Assembly: GCF_020382885.2 (NCBI RefSeq)
Contig: NC_058504.1
Coordinates: 14,209,019-14,273,018, forward strand
DNA length: 64,000 nucleotides
Direction of reading: 5' to 3'
Origin: Scatophagus argus
Lineage: Eukaryota; Chordata; Actinopteri; Scatophagidae
Shown: one piece after another, positions 1-22,184 of the stretch
Numbering within the stretch: position 1 is the first letter of the stretch
Layout: the number at the start of each line of letters is the position of its first letter
Position numbers and translations under genes: made by a program
Notes under the pieces: model-generated
Databases searched by the model: none
What the model was told of the DNA's origin: nothing
Seen by the model: only the letters and a program-made list of their open reading frames with translations

Positions 1-8307
<8,307 letters not shown>

Positions 8308-9262
8308 TTCCACTCACTTAACGCTGTCTCAAAACAACCAGCCTGACGACCACTCCACAAGACAGACAGACACACACACACACACACACACACAGTATGC
8401 GTTACATACATACATACACAAGTACAAGCTGCAGAGTGCAGAGTACAAAGATAGAGCCTAGGTTTCTGAGGGCAGTGAAGGTCACGGTTTGGGAAAAGAG
8501 AACATTTGATTTGGGGAGGGGTTAGAGAGGGAGGGATTAGTCGATGAAGGAAGTCCTTTATTGCTGTCACACAGTACATGCTCAAACATGTCTAGTTGTT
8601 TTCCAATTTTTTCTTTTTTTCTTTTTTTTTTTTTGCTGTTGTTTTGGATTAACTCTGTATTTAAGGTCAGTGTGTTTGTTCTGTTGTTTTCATTGTATAT
8701 GTAAGATGTGAGAGTAAGGGAGGTAAAAGCTGTCCTGCTTTTGGGGCAGAGATTCAGCTACCACATAAATGAACGATAAAATGTGAGTACTGGGCTAACT
8801 TTCCTGTTTTGATGCCGTTGCTATTATTTTTGTTCAATAGGAGCGAAGTTAACCTGTTTTTGTAGATTTTTTTGTTGTTGTTGGAGTTTTTAAACAGCTG
8901 ATTGCTTCTGCCCTCTGTGGCTAAAATGAATTTTTCAAACCAGCCAATGAGGGGAAGCAGACCAAAGTTTTGTATTTTTTGTTTTCTTATTTCACTTTTA
9001 AAAGAAGTCTTTTCATTTTCTACACCATAAGGTAATGATCAAAAGAGAATTCTGAGAGGGCAGTGGGTTTTTTTTCTTTTTTTTCTTTTTTGGTCACTTA
9101 TCTTTGTCCCGTGAGCTGAATGAACTGCAGACTTCCAACAACATTTTCAAGAATCACAATTGCAGCTGAACAGAACTACTGGCCATTAACATTGTATCAA
9201 TATATATATTGATCTTAGCAGTCTGTTTGATTTTTCACAATAAAGTTTACAAAAACTACTTT
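8308..9262 (+). other. kdm3b: KDM3B 3' UTR with poly(A) signal
   Basis: T-rich, gene-free sequence follows the stop codon. An AATAAA hexamer at 9239-9244 is the first good poly(A) signal, so cleavage probably falls near 9260. The UTR contains a (CA)n tract at 8370-8394. Confidence 0.7.
8370..8394. repeat. (CA)n microsatellite
   Basis: About 12 uninterrupted CA units in the KDM3B 3' UTR, preceded by a short GACA run. Confidence 0.95.
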
Positions 9263-10182
9263 TTGTTAATGGTTTTTACTCATGAAACCTCTTTGTGTGT
9301 ACACACAGTGTGCCTGGGAGACATGGTAATATCCAAAGTCCAAAAAAGATAAACAGAAGCAGCTAATGTTACCTTTAGACAGCAAATATTTTGAATTCTG
9401 TCCTGAGAAATGCCTTCAACAGTCAATGGATTATTGAAATAGTTGACACTTTTCTGATGATTGAATTATCTCTTAACTGAGATTTTTTTTTTCATGGCAT
9501 GTCTGAACGTCTGTCTGAATCTAAGGTAGTGCGTGGTATTGAATAATTGAGTTTTCATCTTAAATTAACTCAAGGAAGTATCAGAATGTTGTATTAAGAG
9601 GAGAAATTAACATTTTCAACCACGGTGGCTTAAATTTCATTTTTTGTGTGTGCATAATTTGATCTTATTTTCTGCCTTAACTGACATAAGGAAGGTCTTT
9701 TGAATTTTTTTACAATCATAAAACAGATATTCGATGATAATAATGAGTACATGATTTTACATGGTCTTAAATGTAAACCCCACACAGTACCTTATATCAG
9801 ACTGTCTCACCGATGCTCTTACACTATCTGTCCTGTGTGGCCTCGTTTTCACTGCTCATGTCTGAATTAGTAAGTAGATCACAAAATTGGGACGGGGACG
9901 ACTGAACGTACTGTACCTGCCCGAGGAGCAGATAGATCTTTTGTATTACCAACTCTTCACATAACACACCTACATATGTTTGTTTTTTCTTTAATAACAT
10001 CTCATCATCTGTCACTTAACCACAGGATCTCTGGCTTTTGGCTCGTTATTTCCGCTAATTGATTTACCTCATTGGACTATTGAGTCTATATGAGTCTCTG
10101 TTGTTGCTCTGAATAGGAGGAGCACATGTTTTGTTTTTTAAGTTTTAAGTTAAAATGACACTTAATTAAAGTTAAATGACAC
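9263..10182. other. Intergenic spacer KDM3B-REEP2
   Basis: AT-rich spacer with no coding signature on either strand. Nothing recognised except the approach to the REEP2 promoter. Confidence 0.6.
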
Positions 10183-10227
10183 GACTCTTAAAGGGGCTCT
10201 GACAAGGCTCTGGCCCCTTTAAGAGTC
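10183..10227. promoter_or_regulatory. Perfect palindrome upstream of REEP2
   Basis: GACTCTTAAAGGGGC at 10183-10197 pairs perfectly with GCCCCTTTAAGAGTC at 10213-10227 across a 15-nt spacer. It lies about 240 bp before the REEP2 start codon, where the sequence becomes GC-rich (GGAGCGGAGCGGAGC at 10245 onward). It could be a cruciform or hairpin, or two inverted copies of one protein-binding site. Confidence 0.7.
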
Positions 10228-10467
10228 CCTCTTTAAAGCAGTGGGAGCGGAGCGGAGCAGCTTGGATCCAGAGACTGCAGCACATCCTCAGATGCTGTCG
10301 GCACACCTGATAACACAACACAGCAGAGCGGAGCCGGGCAACCAGGCTGTGTTCCCATCACAACAAACCGCGTCCAGGACGGGAATGGGGGGCACCTAGC
10401 CCGCTAGCTAACTAACTAACAGCATTTCCTAGAAGCAAAGAAGGCTAACGGCCGGTGGTCCAGCAAG
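10228..10467 (+). promoter_or_regulatory. reep2: REEP2 promoter / 5' UTR region
   Basis: Composition shifts from AT-rich to GC-rich with several CpGs just before the first coding exon. No convincing TATA box is seen, which fits a TATA-less GC-rich promoter. The transcription start cannot be fixed from sequence alone. Confidence 0.45.
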
Positions 10468-13400
10468 ATGGTGTCCTGGATTATTTCGAGGATAGTAGTG
10501 TGAGTACGGGCAGGGCTGCACCCGTTGTGTTTAAACGTTAGCCTCTTCCAGCGGCTCCTCCATTCATCGGCTGTCTGATGCTGAACGATGCGCCGCGGCA
10601 ACGAGCTAGGCTTGTGTGTGCTCGGTTATCCGTTTTCCGCATATGACAAGTTACATGTCAAGGACGTAAGAAAATACTTCGGCTAAATTGCTATTTAAGC
10701 GACGAGCACCGCGGTAGTCGGCATAAACCGCTGCAACGGTTCGTCGCTTTCTTCATTTATTACAACGATGCAGTACGCTCTGCATCCAGCGCTTGCTAGC
10801 TGCTGGTAGCTAACGTATGCTGGCTAGCCAGTTAAGTGAAAGCCAACTGACAGATAATGTCTCGGCAGGGTAGAGGAGTTGTTGTCAGCCGGCCACATTT
10901 TTTAGGTGAAACCTGTTTAAGATACCGGCTGCAGACTAGGGGACGGACTCCAAACCGCCTGGCGTGGCTTTTTTAAAAAAAATGTTATATAATATTTAAC
11001 ATCTCAGCACCATATGGTAACACGAGTTGGTGAAAATGAGGTGGCCCAGCAGGCCGGTCAGGAATGAATGTCTGTCTGTCTGTCCATGGCTGGACCTGCG
11101 TTCATGAGCTGTCCAGATCAACGTGAATGGCTTACATTTTCATTATTAGTTAATGTTGCAGATTTATTCTTAGCTGTGGTCAGGCGAGCATTATCAGCAG
11201 GTCAGGCCTCAGTTTCCACCTTTCCACACCACATCCAGACAGTGTGGATGACTCAACTAAAGACAGCAGCTGTCCTCGTCCTCATCAGTACGCTTTTAAA
11301 ATGTCTTCTTAGTGTTGCCTTATGTCAGGTGTTAGGTTTTTAAGCAGTCTGTCAATGATACTGTCATTATTTTGTGTATTTAATCGGACTGTACATAAAG
11401 CTTGGTAGTATAATCCTGAAACATAGCTAAAATGTTGTGTGGTTTTGTTTTTTTTTTTTGAAAGGCCCAGATGCAGATGTTATTGATGTTTCATCCCTGT
11501 AAATAGTCTGCTTCCTTGGATTACATAAGATAACACATTAGCAAATTGTTACTTTTAGCCACTTCCAGCTGGCTCTTCCACTTCACTGCACCTCAGGTAG
11601 TCATGCGCCGATGGGAGACAAACAATGTGACTGCTTATGCATCATAATGGCTGCTGCACATCTGACACAGGATCAGTCGTTTCTCATTTCTTATTCTGTG
11701 CTTCAAACATGCAGCTGCCTCTTTTTAATGGATACACAGGAGTGTTTTTTTAAAATTTTGTTCGAAGCAGCTTAAACACACAGTTTGCTCAGTGTCTCTG
11801 ATCTCTGAGTTTCCGTGAGAGGATGGGCACCCTCATACTCGAAGAAGTGAACTGGAGATGGGGACAGCAAGAGGCACAGAGCGTCTGCTGAGGGAGTCTA
11901 CTGGCCTAGAGGCCTTTCTAAGAGCCGCCTCAGCTTACTGTACAAAGCTGAGAGGCGCTGCACACATGACTGAACAGCTCAGACACACTCTGGGAAAGAA
12001 GATCTACTTCTGTACCTAGCAAAAAAATGTATATGTGCTCAGGCTGCCAGCAGCTGGAGGCGCAAGCCTCGTAGGCAGACATGGTGTGAAAATTTCGGTC
12101 TTTAGTTTAGTGTTAGGAGTCACAATCAGTGGTTTATGCTGGATGCATGGAGAGTGACTTTCTGAACTGTATTCCCCATGCTGTCCTCTCACACAGCATT
12201 TGACATCCTGTCACATCAGCACAAATCACCACAGCAGCACAGGATGCCACCAAACGCACATCAAAAACACGGCTCTGCGTGCACAGTGTCGCAGTCTGTA
12301 TTGGATTAACACGTGGTGACCCACCCCTGGCAGACTTTGTGTGTTTTTCCACTTTGTCTCGCTGCAGTTTTCCTGACTCCTTGATGTCCTGTATATTTTT
12401 TTTTTGTGCTGGTTATTAAGCTAGCGTGTGTTGACCACTGTGCCTTAGCTTTCTGCTGTGACATTTACAACCCTGATTCCACAGTAGTTGGGAAGGTGTT
12501 GAAAACGTATGTAACTGTAGCAGTAATTTTTGCACAAAGGTTTATGAAGTGTTCTTAAGCACATGCAGCAATATCCTTTATACAGTCGTGTGTTTCCAGA
12601 AGTGGTGAACGTTGCCCCATCCTTGCATGTGAGTGACCAAGCCTTTCGAGGATGGTCCTTTTAAACCCAGTTGTTACCAATTAACCTGTGGAGTCCTCCA
12701 AACAGGTGTTTTTAGAGTACTCCATCACTAGTACAGTTTTTTTGTTGCCCCAACTTTTCTGAAATGTTTTCCTGGCATCAAATTCAGAATAAGCATATAT
12801 TTTAAAAAAAAACAAAAAAACTATGAAAATGATGAGGTAAAACATAAAATGCAGTGTCTTTGTACCAACAAGGCTAACCTACTTTTTAAGCAGGGACACT
12901 TCTGTCAGCATTTGTTAGATGTCAGAGTCAACACCCAAGCTGAACCCGCCTCCTCTGACCCGGACTTCTTGGCTCCTCTGCTTTTTTTCTTACAGCCTTG
13001 CCTTTGGGACGCTCTATCCAGCATACTCCTCCTATAAGGCTGTCAAAACGAAGAATGTAAAGGAATATGTGAGTAGCACTTTGGGACGCTTTAAGTTATT
13101 TTCACACTAATGTTTTCAATGTTCGTTGTGGGAGTGAATGTTGTACAAAGCACACAGATGGACTTAAGGCCAGACACACACTTGACTTTGTTGAATTGGA
13201 GGACACATTAATCACCTTAGCAATTTCTGTTTCGGTGTTTGCCACACTGACTGTTCTGTTTCTTTGAAGGTCATCATTCAAAGACTCATTACCAAAATAT
13301 CAAGTATGTTTGATAATGATCAGTGTATCCCAGACGGGGCCAAGAACATAGCATGGCTCTACGTGGTCCATGTAGAATAAAAGAAGAGCTGAAAGTGGTG

Positions 13401-16199
13401 TTTGAGGGTAGTCTTTGATTTGTTTGAGTTGATCATTTTTTATCCAACTCCACTGTTAAAAGCTTTGTTTAAAGAGGAAACCAACCAGTAATGTTAGGAA
13501 CCACTGATGTGACACCCATAGCATATTAAGAGCATGAAACTAGCCAGTCCCTTGATACTCCTTACCTTATTTTGTCATGACACACCCTGTGGTGTCTGCT
13601 AAACACCAGATTTCCTTTCCTTCCTTTCAGTTTGCCATTGGAATTTTACGCACACAGAAGCATTCAAACACTAACACTGACCTGAGAGAAAAGTTTGGGA
13701 TTTGGCAGCGTTATAAAAGGTGGAATATTTAACACAACAAATAAAGTGGTAGTGACTTTAAGACTGAATAACCAGTGTCCCCAGTGCGCTCCAGGATAAG
13801 TCAGTAGATTCCTGTTGTGTTAATGGCTGAGAAATGAGGTCCTCCCTGCTTACCTCATAGCACTCTGGCCCTCTGCCTAGATTTGCAGTGAACAACAGTC
13901 TCCTCCTGTCAGGTTACCATGGCAACTGATTCAGTACCATTTTATATAGCAAAATGCTTGATTATTGATAATTTATTGACGCTAAACCTCCTGTGTATAT
14001 TATTTCTTTCATAATGTTAGTTTGGCTCTGAGTCTGGCCTGGCTTGTAGCGTTTCATTTAGCTTGGACGATGAGCTACATTTTCCTTGTCTGTGGCAGAT
14101 TAACCATCCACAATGATGAGATCTGACAGCACTGAAACATGTTTCATTTGTGCATCTGTTCAGCGCCACGTGTCTCAGCACGTGTAGACTGGATGCTGTG
14201 AGTTTTCATGTGCTATTTTTGTCATGTTAGCTTACTCACCTGTGTGTGTGTGTGTGTGTGTGTGTCTCCAGGTGAAGTGGATGATGTACTGGATAGTATT
14301 TGCGTTGTTCACGACAGCAGAAACGGCCACAGACCTGCTCCTATCGTGGTGAGTCAGGAGCTGCTCATGATCTTTACTCTCAGCTAGCTTATATAATATC
14401 AATAGATGCATTCATGTGTGTATCTAGTGCTGATATTTTTAGTACAGTGGTTTCTTATTGAGATAGTGTCTTACCTTCCAATTGTGTTTTTCTCTTTACA
14501 ACTCAGATATATGCATCTTTGTCAAAGTTTTATGTTTTCTTTTTCTCTCTTTTGATGGTTTAACTCTCAACTTTCATTACTCAGGTTTCCATTTTACTTT
14601 GAGCTGAAGATTGCCTTTGTGATCTGGCTCCTGTCCCCATACACCAAGGGCTCCAGCGTGCTCTACCGCAAGTTTGTCCACCCAACCCTGTCCAACAAAG
14701 AGAAGGTAGGAACGTCATCTTTTTTTTAAAAAAAATCATTAAGCCCAATTTGCAAATGGTTTGCACATTGACACTCAAATATTGCCATCTGTCCTTTCCT
14801 CTAATGTTTCTTTTTGTTCTTTGTCTCGACTGCCTCCTTCACTCCTCCCCAACAACGACAGGAAATAGATGAGTACATCGCACAGGCCAAAGACAGGAGT
14901 TATGAGACCATGATGAGGTTTGGAAAGAGGGGTCTCAACCTGGCTGCTAACGCTGCTGTCACTGCTGCCACCAAGGTGAGCTGTGTGCTCTGAAGTAGGT
15001 TGCCATTATGGGTTAATAACTCAGACAAATTCATTCATGTTTGTCATCGTGTTGTCATTTTAGGTTTTGTCTTTAGCTCTGTTCAGACTTACGGTCTTAG
15101 ATCCACATCAGTGCAGACTGAGCCCAACCAAGATGCAGTGTAACGCTGATGTTAGAATGTGTTTCAAATACTTTTCAAGTCACGCTGAGATGGCACTGTG
15201 CTTCCCTGCTCACATGTGATTTTTTATCAGAAGGATCTTTGACTGCAGAAATAAAGCTTATAAATAAAGCTTATTTTCACTTGCACTGGAAACTTGTTCC
15301 AGGCAACAGACTTCAAGACTTTGCCAGTACTGATGTGTTCAGTTTACACTGATATGAAACACAGAGAACAACAAATCATCACTAATAGTTGTTTATTCAT
15401 TTTCTGCTGATCAGCTAATCAGTGAATGGAATAATCATCGCATCCCAATCCAATGGTGCCAAACCAGTAATATAACATGTACAAGAAATAAATGGGATAT
15501 TTAGATTCAGAATCCTGGCTGTATAATATAGTTGCCATAAACAAATCTACCCTATCTTGTCAGCCTTTCATTAGACAAACTTAATCAGTCAGTGTTTCAC
15601 CAAATATGAGAATTGAATGGTTTAATATCATCATACAGTCACATATCTGACATGTCTGTGTTTACTTTTCCGTTGATCCCCAGGGGCAGGGCGTGCTGTC
15701 AGACAAGCTGCGGAGTTTCAGCATGCAGGATCTGACTCTCATCAACGCTGAGGATGACCTGGCTCTGCACACTTCAGATTCTCGCATGAGACGGGACCCC
15801 ATGGACGAGATGAGCTCGGGGGCCAGCACGCTGCCCCGGGCCAAGAGCTCCACTGCACGTCAGAGTAAGCCATACCCATGCTGCTTCTTTAGGACTATAT
15901 GTGGACTCACACACATCTGCATAAATACATACATAGTGTGTGTCCAGTTAGTTGATTGAGTGTTCTCACAGATTACTATCTTTACTTGGACAGAGATGAC
16001 TTCCTTTATTCATAACTGATTCTAGTCGGTCCGAGTAGAGTCATGTGATTTAAAGCACTGTAGGATGGCAGGGAAAGAAGTATCGAGTGGGGCTGAAAGC
16101 ATGTGATTCCAGTGGGAGGAGAGGCCTGGCAGGAGGACTCTTTGTTTCTCACTGCACTGCTGGCTGGCTGGCCGTGTGGGCCTGATGAGCTGTGAACTG

Positions 16200-16231
<32 letters not shown>

Positions 16232-18651
16232 CGCAGAGGACCGACACAAACAACGAGCGAACAGCACAAAGTGGCACATTTTAATTTGTGCTAATAACAA
16301 AACATGTGCGACTTCAAAAGGTCTGTCTGAAAGACAGATGGAACAAAACACTCAAGTGAAAGAATCAGACAGCTGGAGTTAAAATCGGCTCTTCAGGGTG
16401 ATTTATGCATGCAGCTTTCTGTAACAACAAGAGAATGTTGTCTTACCTTGAACAGAGCAGACTGATTTTTATTTTTTTAATTTTTCAATTTTTAATTTTA
16501 GTGAGATATTTTATCACTGCGATTGTTTAAGTAGTTTCATAATTCCTAACAGGATATCAAGGATCAGGGATCAAGAAAATTTATTGTCATACCAGCTCAC
16601 ATTTACGTGTTTATGGTACAAACTTAGGACTGAAATGAAGAGGTAAAAATAGAATATATAAACTAAAAACAAATACAATATAAAAACTAAACATTTGAGA
16701 AAAAGAAATAAATAAATAAAGAAGCCAGTTCTAGCATGTGCAGCATAGCACAACAGGCTGTTTCTGAGCCTGGTGGTCTTGCTCCAGATGCTCCTCAGCC
16801 CCCTGTCTGAGGGGAGGGGTTGGAAAAGTCATCAATATAAAAGACATCTATATTTAAGAAGATAGGAAGAAAACTCTGAAAATGAAACATATTTTAGTGT
16901 GGTGGAATGTTTTTCTGACTCTTTCCTACCTCTGCAATCACCTCATGACCCAACAGATTCATGTTGTGAACTCACACAACACAAACAAGGTTGGGAACCA
17001 CTTCTGTACATGGTTAAAGTTTAGATTAGGGCTTTCCAATCCTAGTGAAAGAGGCTTGTTTTGTTTTTCCACATCCTGGCTTTAAGTGCTTAATCACCAC
17101 CGTCTCTTGGCGTCCAGATTTGCTCGCCGCAGCAGCAGACAGCGACCAAAGCGCTCAGCTGCTCGTGTGGCTTTCGGTGTGGGCGCTCTGAAATGGATGC
17201 CCCTCTGATGACCCTGCGTGGATCTCAATGAATCGATGCATATATTCCCAGATACTGTAAACGGTGGCTGTGCTGAAGAGACTGGTATTTATCCTGTTTC
17301 TCCAATCCTGCAGCTCGCTCTTTGGCAGCCACGTCCCTTGCTGATGACGCATCATCCCAACACAGTTCTGACCAATCAGACACAAGGACTGAACACTCTG
17401 ATGAAGAGGTGGGAGAAAAAGCTCCGAAACGAGTGTCCAGTGTCAAGGCAAACAAGAAACCTGCTGCTGCCAAGACAGAGGTAGGGCCAGTGACGACACA
17501 CACACACACACACGTAATGAGTTAATGCTCATTCATTTGTGCTGTATTTTATGAGAGCACAGTAAAATCATTTTTAGGTTTTACAAACTTTTTATTTTTG
17601 AAAGGGAGAAAATCAGTTTTCTAACATAAAATGAAGTCCAGGTGAGCACAACATTGTTTTAAACCATAATGGCAGCTCCTTATTGATGTCCATGTTTGTT
17701 GATGTAACCAAAAGAATATATGCGTGATTTCCACATTATAAAACTGTAACTTATCATGCAGTTGGCTATAAGGCTTAAAATTTACCTCAGAATATTTTTG
17801 AACTAAATGGCAATATTTAATAATTCTTGTTTTGTTCTTTCTTAAATAATCTTTAGCATGCCAGTAACAGTTGGTTTAATTTGCCGAGTTTTCATAAGAA
17901 ATGCTCATCAGTTTTCATATTGTCAGTCTTTACAGTTCAAAAAAGAAAGTGTTGTTACTTGGTTTACACATCAGGCGGTCTAGAAGTGCACGTATAAAAA
18001 GTTGGGAGTTGAAAGTAACAGATTTACAAAAAAAAAGGTTGGTGTGTGGGTCAACATTGGATCCTGCAACACCTATAATGCAACTCAACAGCATCTCTGA
18101 TTTCCCTTGCATGTAAAATGCTTGTAGCTTTCCAGCTTTAGTTTCTCTTTAAAGTTTCAAGCTGAAAGGGTACACTTCTTTCTTGCTGTACGAATTGCGG
18201 CCCTACTTCAAACGATGGACAAATTCGAGCATGCCTTCCCTGTTTCAGTGTGATTTCTGGCTGGCTCCAGTGGATTGGCTAGTTAATCTTTGAAAAGCTC
18301 AAGCTGATGTGCTTGATTGGTCAGTAGAAACGCTGCTGGAGAAGTTAGTGTTCTACCTTTTTCCCCCTCACCATTTTCAGTACGATGCAGAAAACATGCA
18401 ATTGCAAAAGGGAATCACCTCAAAGACGTGAAATATTTTTCGAGTATCAATAAATAAATTTGATAAACCCCCCGCCAACTTACTATTCACTGTTACCTCT
18501 CTTTCCTTGTTGTTTTATTACCTTTGTTAATTTTTCTTTACTTTTCCCTTCCCCCCTGTCCCTTTCTTCCCTCTGCAAGACTCAGTCCAAGACAGTGAAG
18601 AAGCCAACAAAGAAAAAGACCACCGCTACTAATGCAGAGACGCCGCCATGA
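10468..18651 (+). CDS. reep2: REEP2, receptor expression-enhancing protein 2
   Basis: Eight coding exons in phase: 10468-10499, 12996-13068, 14272-14348, 14585-14705, 14862-14975, 15684-15864, 17314-17480, 18580-18651; 837 nt, 278 residues plus TGA. The start [11 protein letters not shown] is the typical REEP1-4 N-terminus. [18 protein letters not shown] follows, then the hydrophobic hairpins around [18 protein letters not shown] and [18 protein letters not shown], then the conserved [11 protein letters not shown] and [15 protein letters not shown] helices. [16 protein letters not shown] and the Lys-rich tail (KAPKR, KKPTKKK) match REEP2 more than REEP1. REEPs are ER membrane hairpin proteins that shape tubules, bind microtubules and aid GPCR trafficking; REEP2 is mainly neuronal in mammals. 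Position directly after KDM3B is conserved. Intron 1 (2.5 kb) carries an interspersed repeat and intron 2 ends in a GT microsatellite. Confidence 0.94.
12469..12835. repeat. Degenerate interspersed repeat in REEP2 intron 1
   Basis: It begins with ACCCTGATTCCACAGTAGTTGG and ends with TTGTTGCCCCAACTTTTCTG, resembling the inverted ends of a common teleost DNA-transposon-derived repeat with a CCCTGATTCC start and CCCAACTTTT core. No coding capacity. The family name is uncertain. Confidence 0.45.
14241..14265 (+). repeat. (TG)n tract abutting REEP2 exon 3 acceptor
   Basis: About 12 TG units end 6 nt before the acceptor CAG of exon 3 and take the place of part of the polypyrimidine tract. UG-rich RNA is bound by CELF and TDP-43-type splicing factors. 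Confidence 0.9.
16202..16231. repeat. (GA)n microsatellite in REEP2 intron 6
   Basis: About 13 uninterrupted GA units in the 1.4-kb intron between REEP2 exons 6 and 7. Confidence 0.93.
16560..16860. repeat. Probable LINE-derived remnant in REEP2 intron 6
   Basis: It holds an AATTTATTGTCATACCAG-like 3' UTR phrase and a GC-rich stretch (CTGTTTCTGAGCCTGGTGGT, then CTCCTCAGCCCCCTGTCTGA) of the kind seen in teleost LINE 3' regions. No open frame; degenerate. Confidence 0.35.
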
Positions 18652-20910
18652 GGCCGGCTGTGCTTGTCCACCAACCTACACTCACTCCACCCACAGCCTG
18701 CTGGCCCTGCCTCCTCCGTTTGGTCTCCTCACAAACACATATACACTGTATATATCAAGCACTGAAATTGTGTCACTTTTGCTGGTTTCTAGAGCAAAAT
18801 ACAGGTATGTGTATGTGACCTCCTTTAGGATGGGAACAATTCTTTTATCTTTACCAAGTTGTATATTTTATCTTTACTTACTGCGAGCTCCTCTCTGATT
18901 TAACAGTCGGGATGTTTCCTATACATAGGAAAAGACATGGATAGTGATAGATTGATAAAGGCTCTAGACAAATATGTAGATCCCTTTAGTAGATGAGAAT
19001 ACAAGCTGGCCATGTTGCAGTTCTCCAGTCTCACTGACTCGTTTTCTCCTGCATAGATTTTGACATTCTTGATTGAGGCTGTCTTTGGTTGAAGTATCTT
19101 AAGTAAAATATCACATTTTTCACCCCTTTGGGCCCTTTTTTCCTCTGAGCTGCTCCTACAGTTAAGAAATACCACCCTCTGAATGCATGTAGGCCTCAGG
19201 TCTTGGTCTGCATCTTGATCTGCCCACGATGGTAGAAATCCTCAGATGCTTTCTACAGACATTTGGCTGCAGTACTGCAGCATAAGAAGGTGGTTGGGAT
19301 CCACTTCAAGGCCCACGTTGACAGTTGCAGACCCAGTAGTTCCTGCTTTTGTCCTTCAGCCACCACCAAGTTCATGTAACCGTTTAATTTGTTATAAAAA
19401 TCTGCTTTGGCCCTCTAAGTTTTTGACAGAATTTTAAGCGTCACAGCTTGTGGAAGAGTTTGAAGTTTAGCCTTCCGTGATTAAATACCTCTGAGTGAGT
19501 CTGACTCTGCTAAGTTCAGGTTTCACTTACAGCGACTTTCTTCCTCATTGCTTTTAGTGCGATTTTCAAGTCGTGTACTGGTGATGGAGTTGTTGGTTTA
19601 ATGTTGGCTTAATTATCCTTCATCTAGACTTCACTCTCTTTTAGTCTCTATTCATCCCGGTTCTTTTGGTCATGTGATATTAGTAAGAAGTAAGTATCAT
19701 CAGTTGTGCATATCCATAACACTATAACTGAACGCTGTCGCAATACAGTAGTCACATAAGAAGTAACATATCTCCTTTCAGTACAGTTGTAATGTCTGTG
19801 TATTGTTTGTGTCATTACATTAGAAGGTTAAGGAGTGGCTTTGCACTTTCTCACTGCCTTTGCCCAGCTGTCTTTATAATATTTCTACTGATCTTAGAAG
19901 CCTGGATAAAGCAAAGCATTATGGAAATAATTAAACTAAAGCCGACATCAGGAGACTGTGAGGAATTAGTCTGTGATCCCCATGCTGCTTTTTAAGATGT
20001 GAGGGAGTGTTGGACCAGGCTGTGGGTGTTTCTAAACACTGGACTTTTCTTCTGGGATGAGCTCCTCTGGTTGCCAGCCACTGCATTGGGCCTGGTTTCT
20101 TCTATAATGAGGAGTTTAAAAGCATGAGACTGCTCTGCTCTCATTACTGCTGTCTGCAGTGTAGTACTAGTATTACCCAGTAGGGGGAGACAACCCCCAC
20201 TTCAGTTGTTGGCAAAGTCAAACTAAACCATACATAGACACAATGTAAATAGTAACCTTGACTGTATATACAGTATGAGCTTGCTTGCCTTATTCATTCT
20301 CTGGGCTCAAATTCATTTAACTTTTTAATCATTTTTGTGCTTTTTTTTTTTTATTTATCGTCTGGAGAAATCACACTTATTGAAACTAGACTTTGTTAGT
20401 ATGGGCTTCTGGTGTTGGAAGTGAGTTTTGTATTTTTAACGAGTTTACTTTTCTTTTTCTCTTATTCTGACACCTTTACTCCTGTCCATCGCAAAGCAGA
20501 GAATCTGAACTGATGTTTTTACGTTCACATCCTGTGCTCTACTCAGACTGATTGGAAAGTATTTTTGGGCCAAAATTTGATATCCAGCCTGTTTTTTTTT
20601 TTTTTTAATTTAATGTTCCACTGAATTAAAAGAAGATGGCACATGATTAAGACCTTATTAATTAAGCCATTTTGCCTAATAAAGGCATAAAAACCTGCTT
20701 TTTAAAAAAATAATATCTCACACTAATGCAGTTTCTGGATATTTATTATTTTAAATCAGTACTGTATACAGGGATGTTCATCTGTATTGTTTGTGCCAAT
20801 TCTCAAAGCTCCGTGTCAAAAAGGATTACAGTATGTGTGTTGGGACAATGGTATCTAACAAGGTCATGTATCAGTAATATAAAACTACTAATAAAGGAAA
20901 TCAAATCAGT
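18652..20910 (+). other. reep2: REEP2 3' UTR, about 2.2 kb
   Basis: AT-rich, gene-free sequence follows the REEP2 stop. AATAAA hexamers at 20678-20683 and 20890-20895 could end a long 3' UTR, as is common for neuronal REEP transcripts. An earlier site cannot be excluded. Confidence 0.5.
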
Positions 20911-22184
20911 GTATTGCTGCTTGTTATATATTTGAAGCCAAATGGTTACACTGAAAAAAATTTGGAGTGACATTTACTAGGCAAGTTTTTCCACATGGAA
21001 ATCCCTTGTAATTTTTACTCAGGATAATTCTAAGTAGCATTTACTTCCTAAAAACACCTTTTCTTTACAAAAAATACTCAAGTAAATCTCACAAGCAGTA
21101 CTCACCTATTGGAAGTAAATTTTACTCAATTACCATTGCATTTTAATTGCAAAATCCAGTTAAATATTTCTGGTTCTTACTCTTATTTAACTAAGCTTTT
21201 CTTTGTTTAATTCTATGAAATGATTAAGTAATATTTACTTGAATTAAATTTAATTTATGACTTCACATTACCACAATAAATTTGTTGCCATTTCTGTGAA
21301 GTGAATAAATAAACATTTTAAATTTTTCAAATGGACATTTTATTTTCCCATTTGCACTGACATATGTATGTCTACATAACATCATAACCTTCCTTTGGTG
21401 TACACGAACAAGGATTGAAAACACACACACACACACCTCTGTCTCATTACAGACAGACACCCACTCATGCACGCATGCACACGCACACACACTCCTGTCC
21501 ACACACAATAGGGCTGAGAAATCGTGAACATCCTATTGCAGGTATTGCAGGTGAGGAATCCTCCACACACTCAATGGAGAATTAGTGTGAATATCCTCTT
21601 AAAAGAAAACATGACCTGCTGCTGATGACACAATGTTCACAGATTTCTAAAAATCGGGGAAGAAATGACTTTCAGAAATGACACACACACACACACCTTG
21701 GCAATTTCACATATGTAGGGTATTCCTTTCTTTTAAACCTCAGAACAGAGAAGAGGTATCACTGCAACAACAGCAACTGAATCAACTGTCTACTAACACT
21801 GAATCGCTGTGATCACAGAAGGAAATGTGAGAAGAACCAGCATTCTACGTGGGTAAGTGTATTAGAAGTGTGCAACATAAAATATATTTCTTAATGGTAT
21901 CTGTTGAGACAATGTGCTCCATCAAGGGCTCAACTGTAGCTATAGGAATAGGAATCAAACCCAGAGACCACTCAGAGACTCACAGTGAAGATTATGTAAA
22001 TGTCTCTGCTTTTTTTGAGCACATAATACGAGAGAGGACAAGATTGTCTACATTTCTGTGAGAAATCACACACAGTGATGAGATACAGAGAGAAGTTTGA
22101 GGTGAACAGACACTATCAAAATAAGACATCAGCAATACGTTCATTAACATTAGATGATGCAGTTACATTAATTAAAACATTTAC

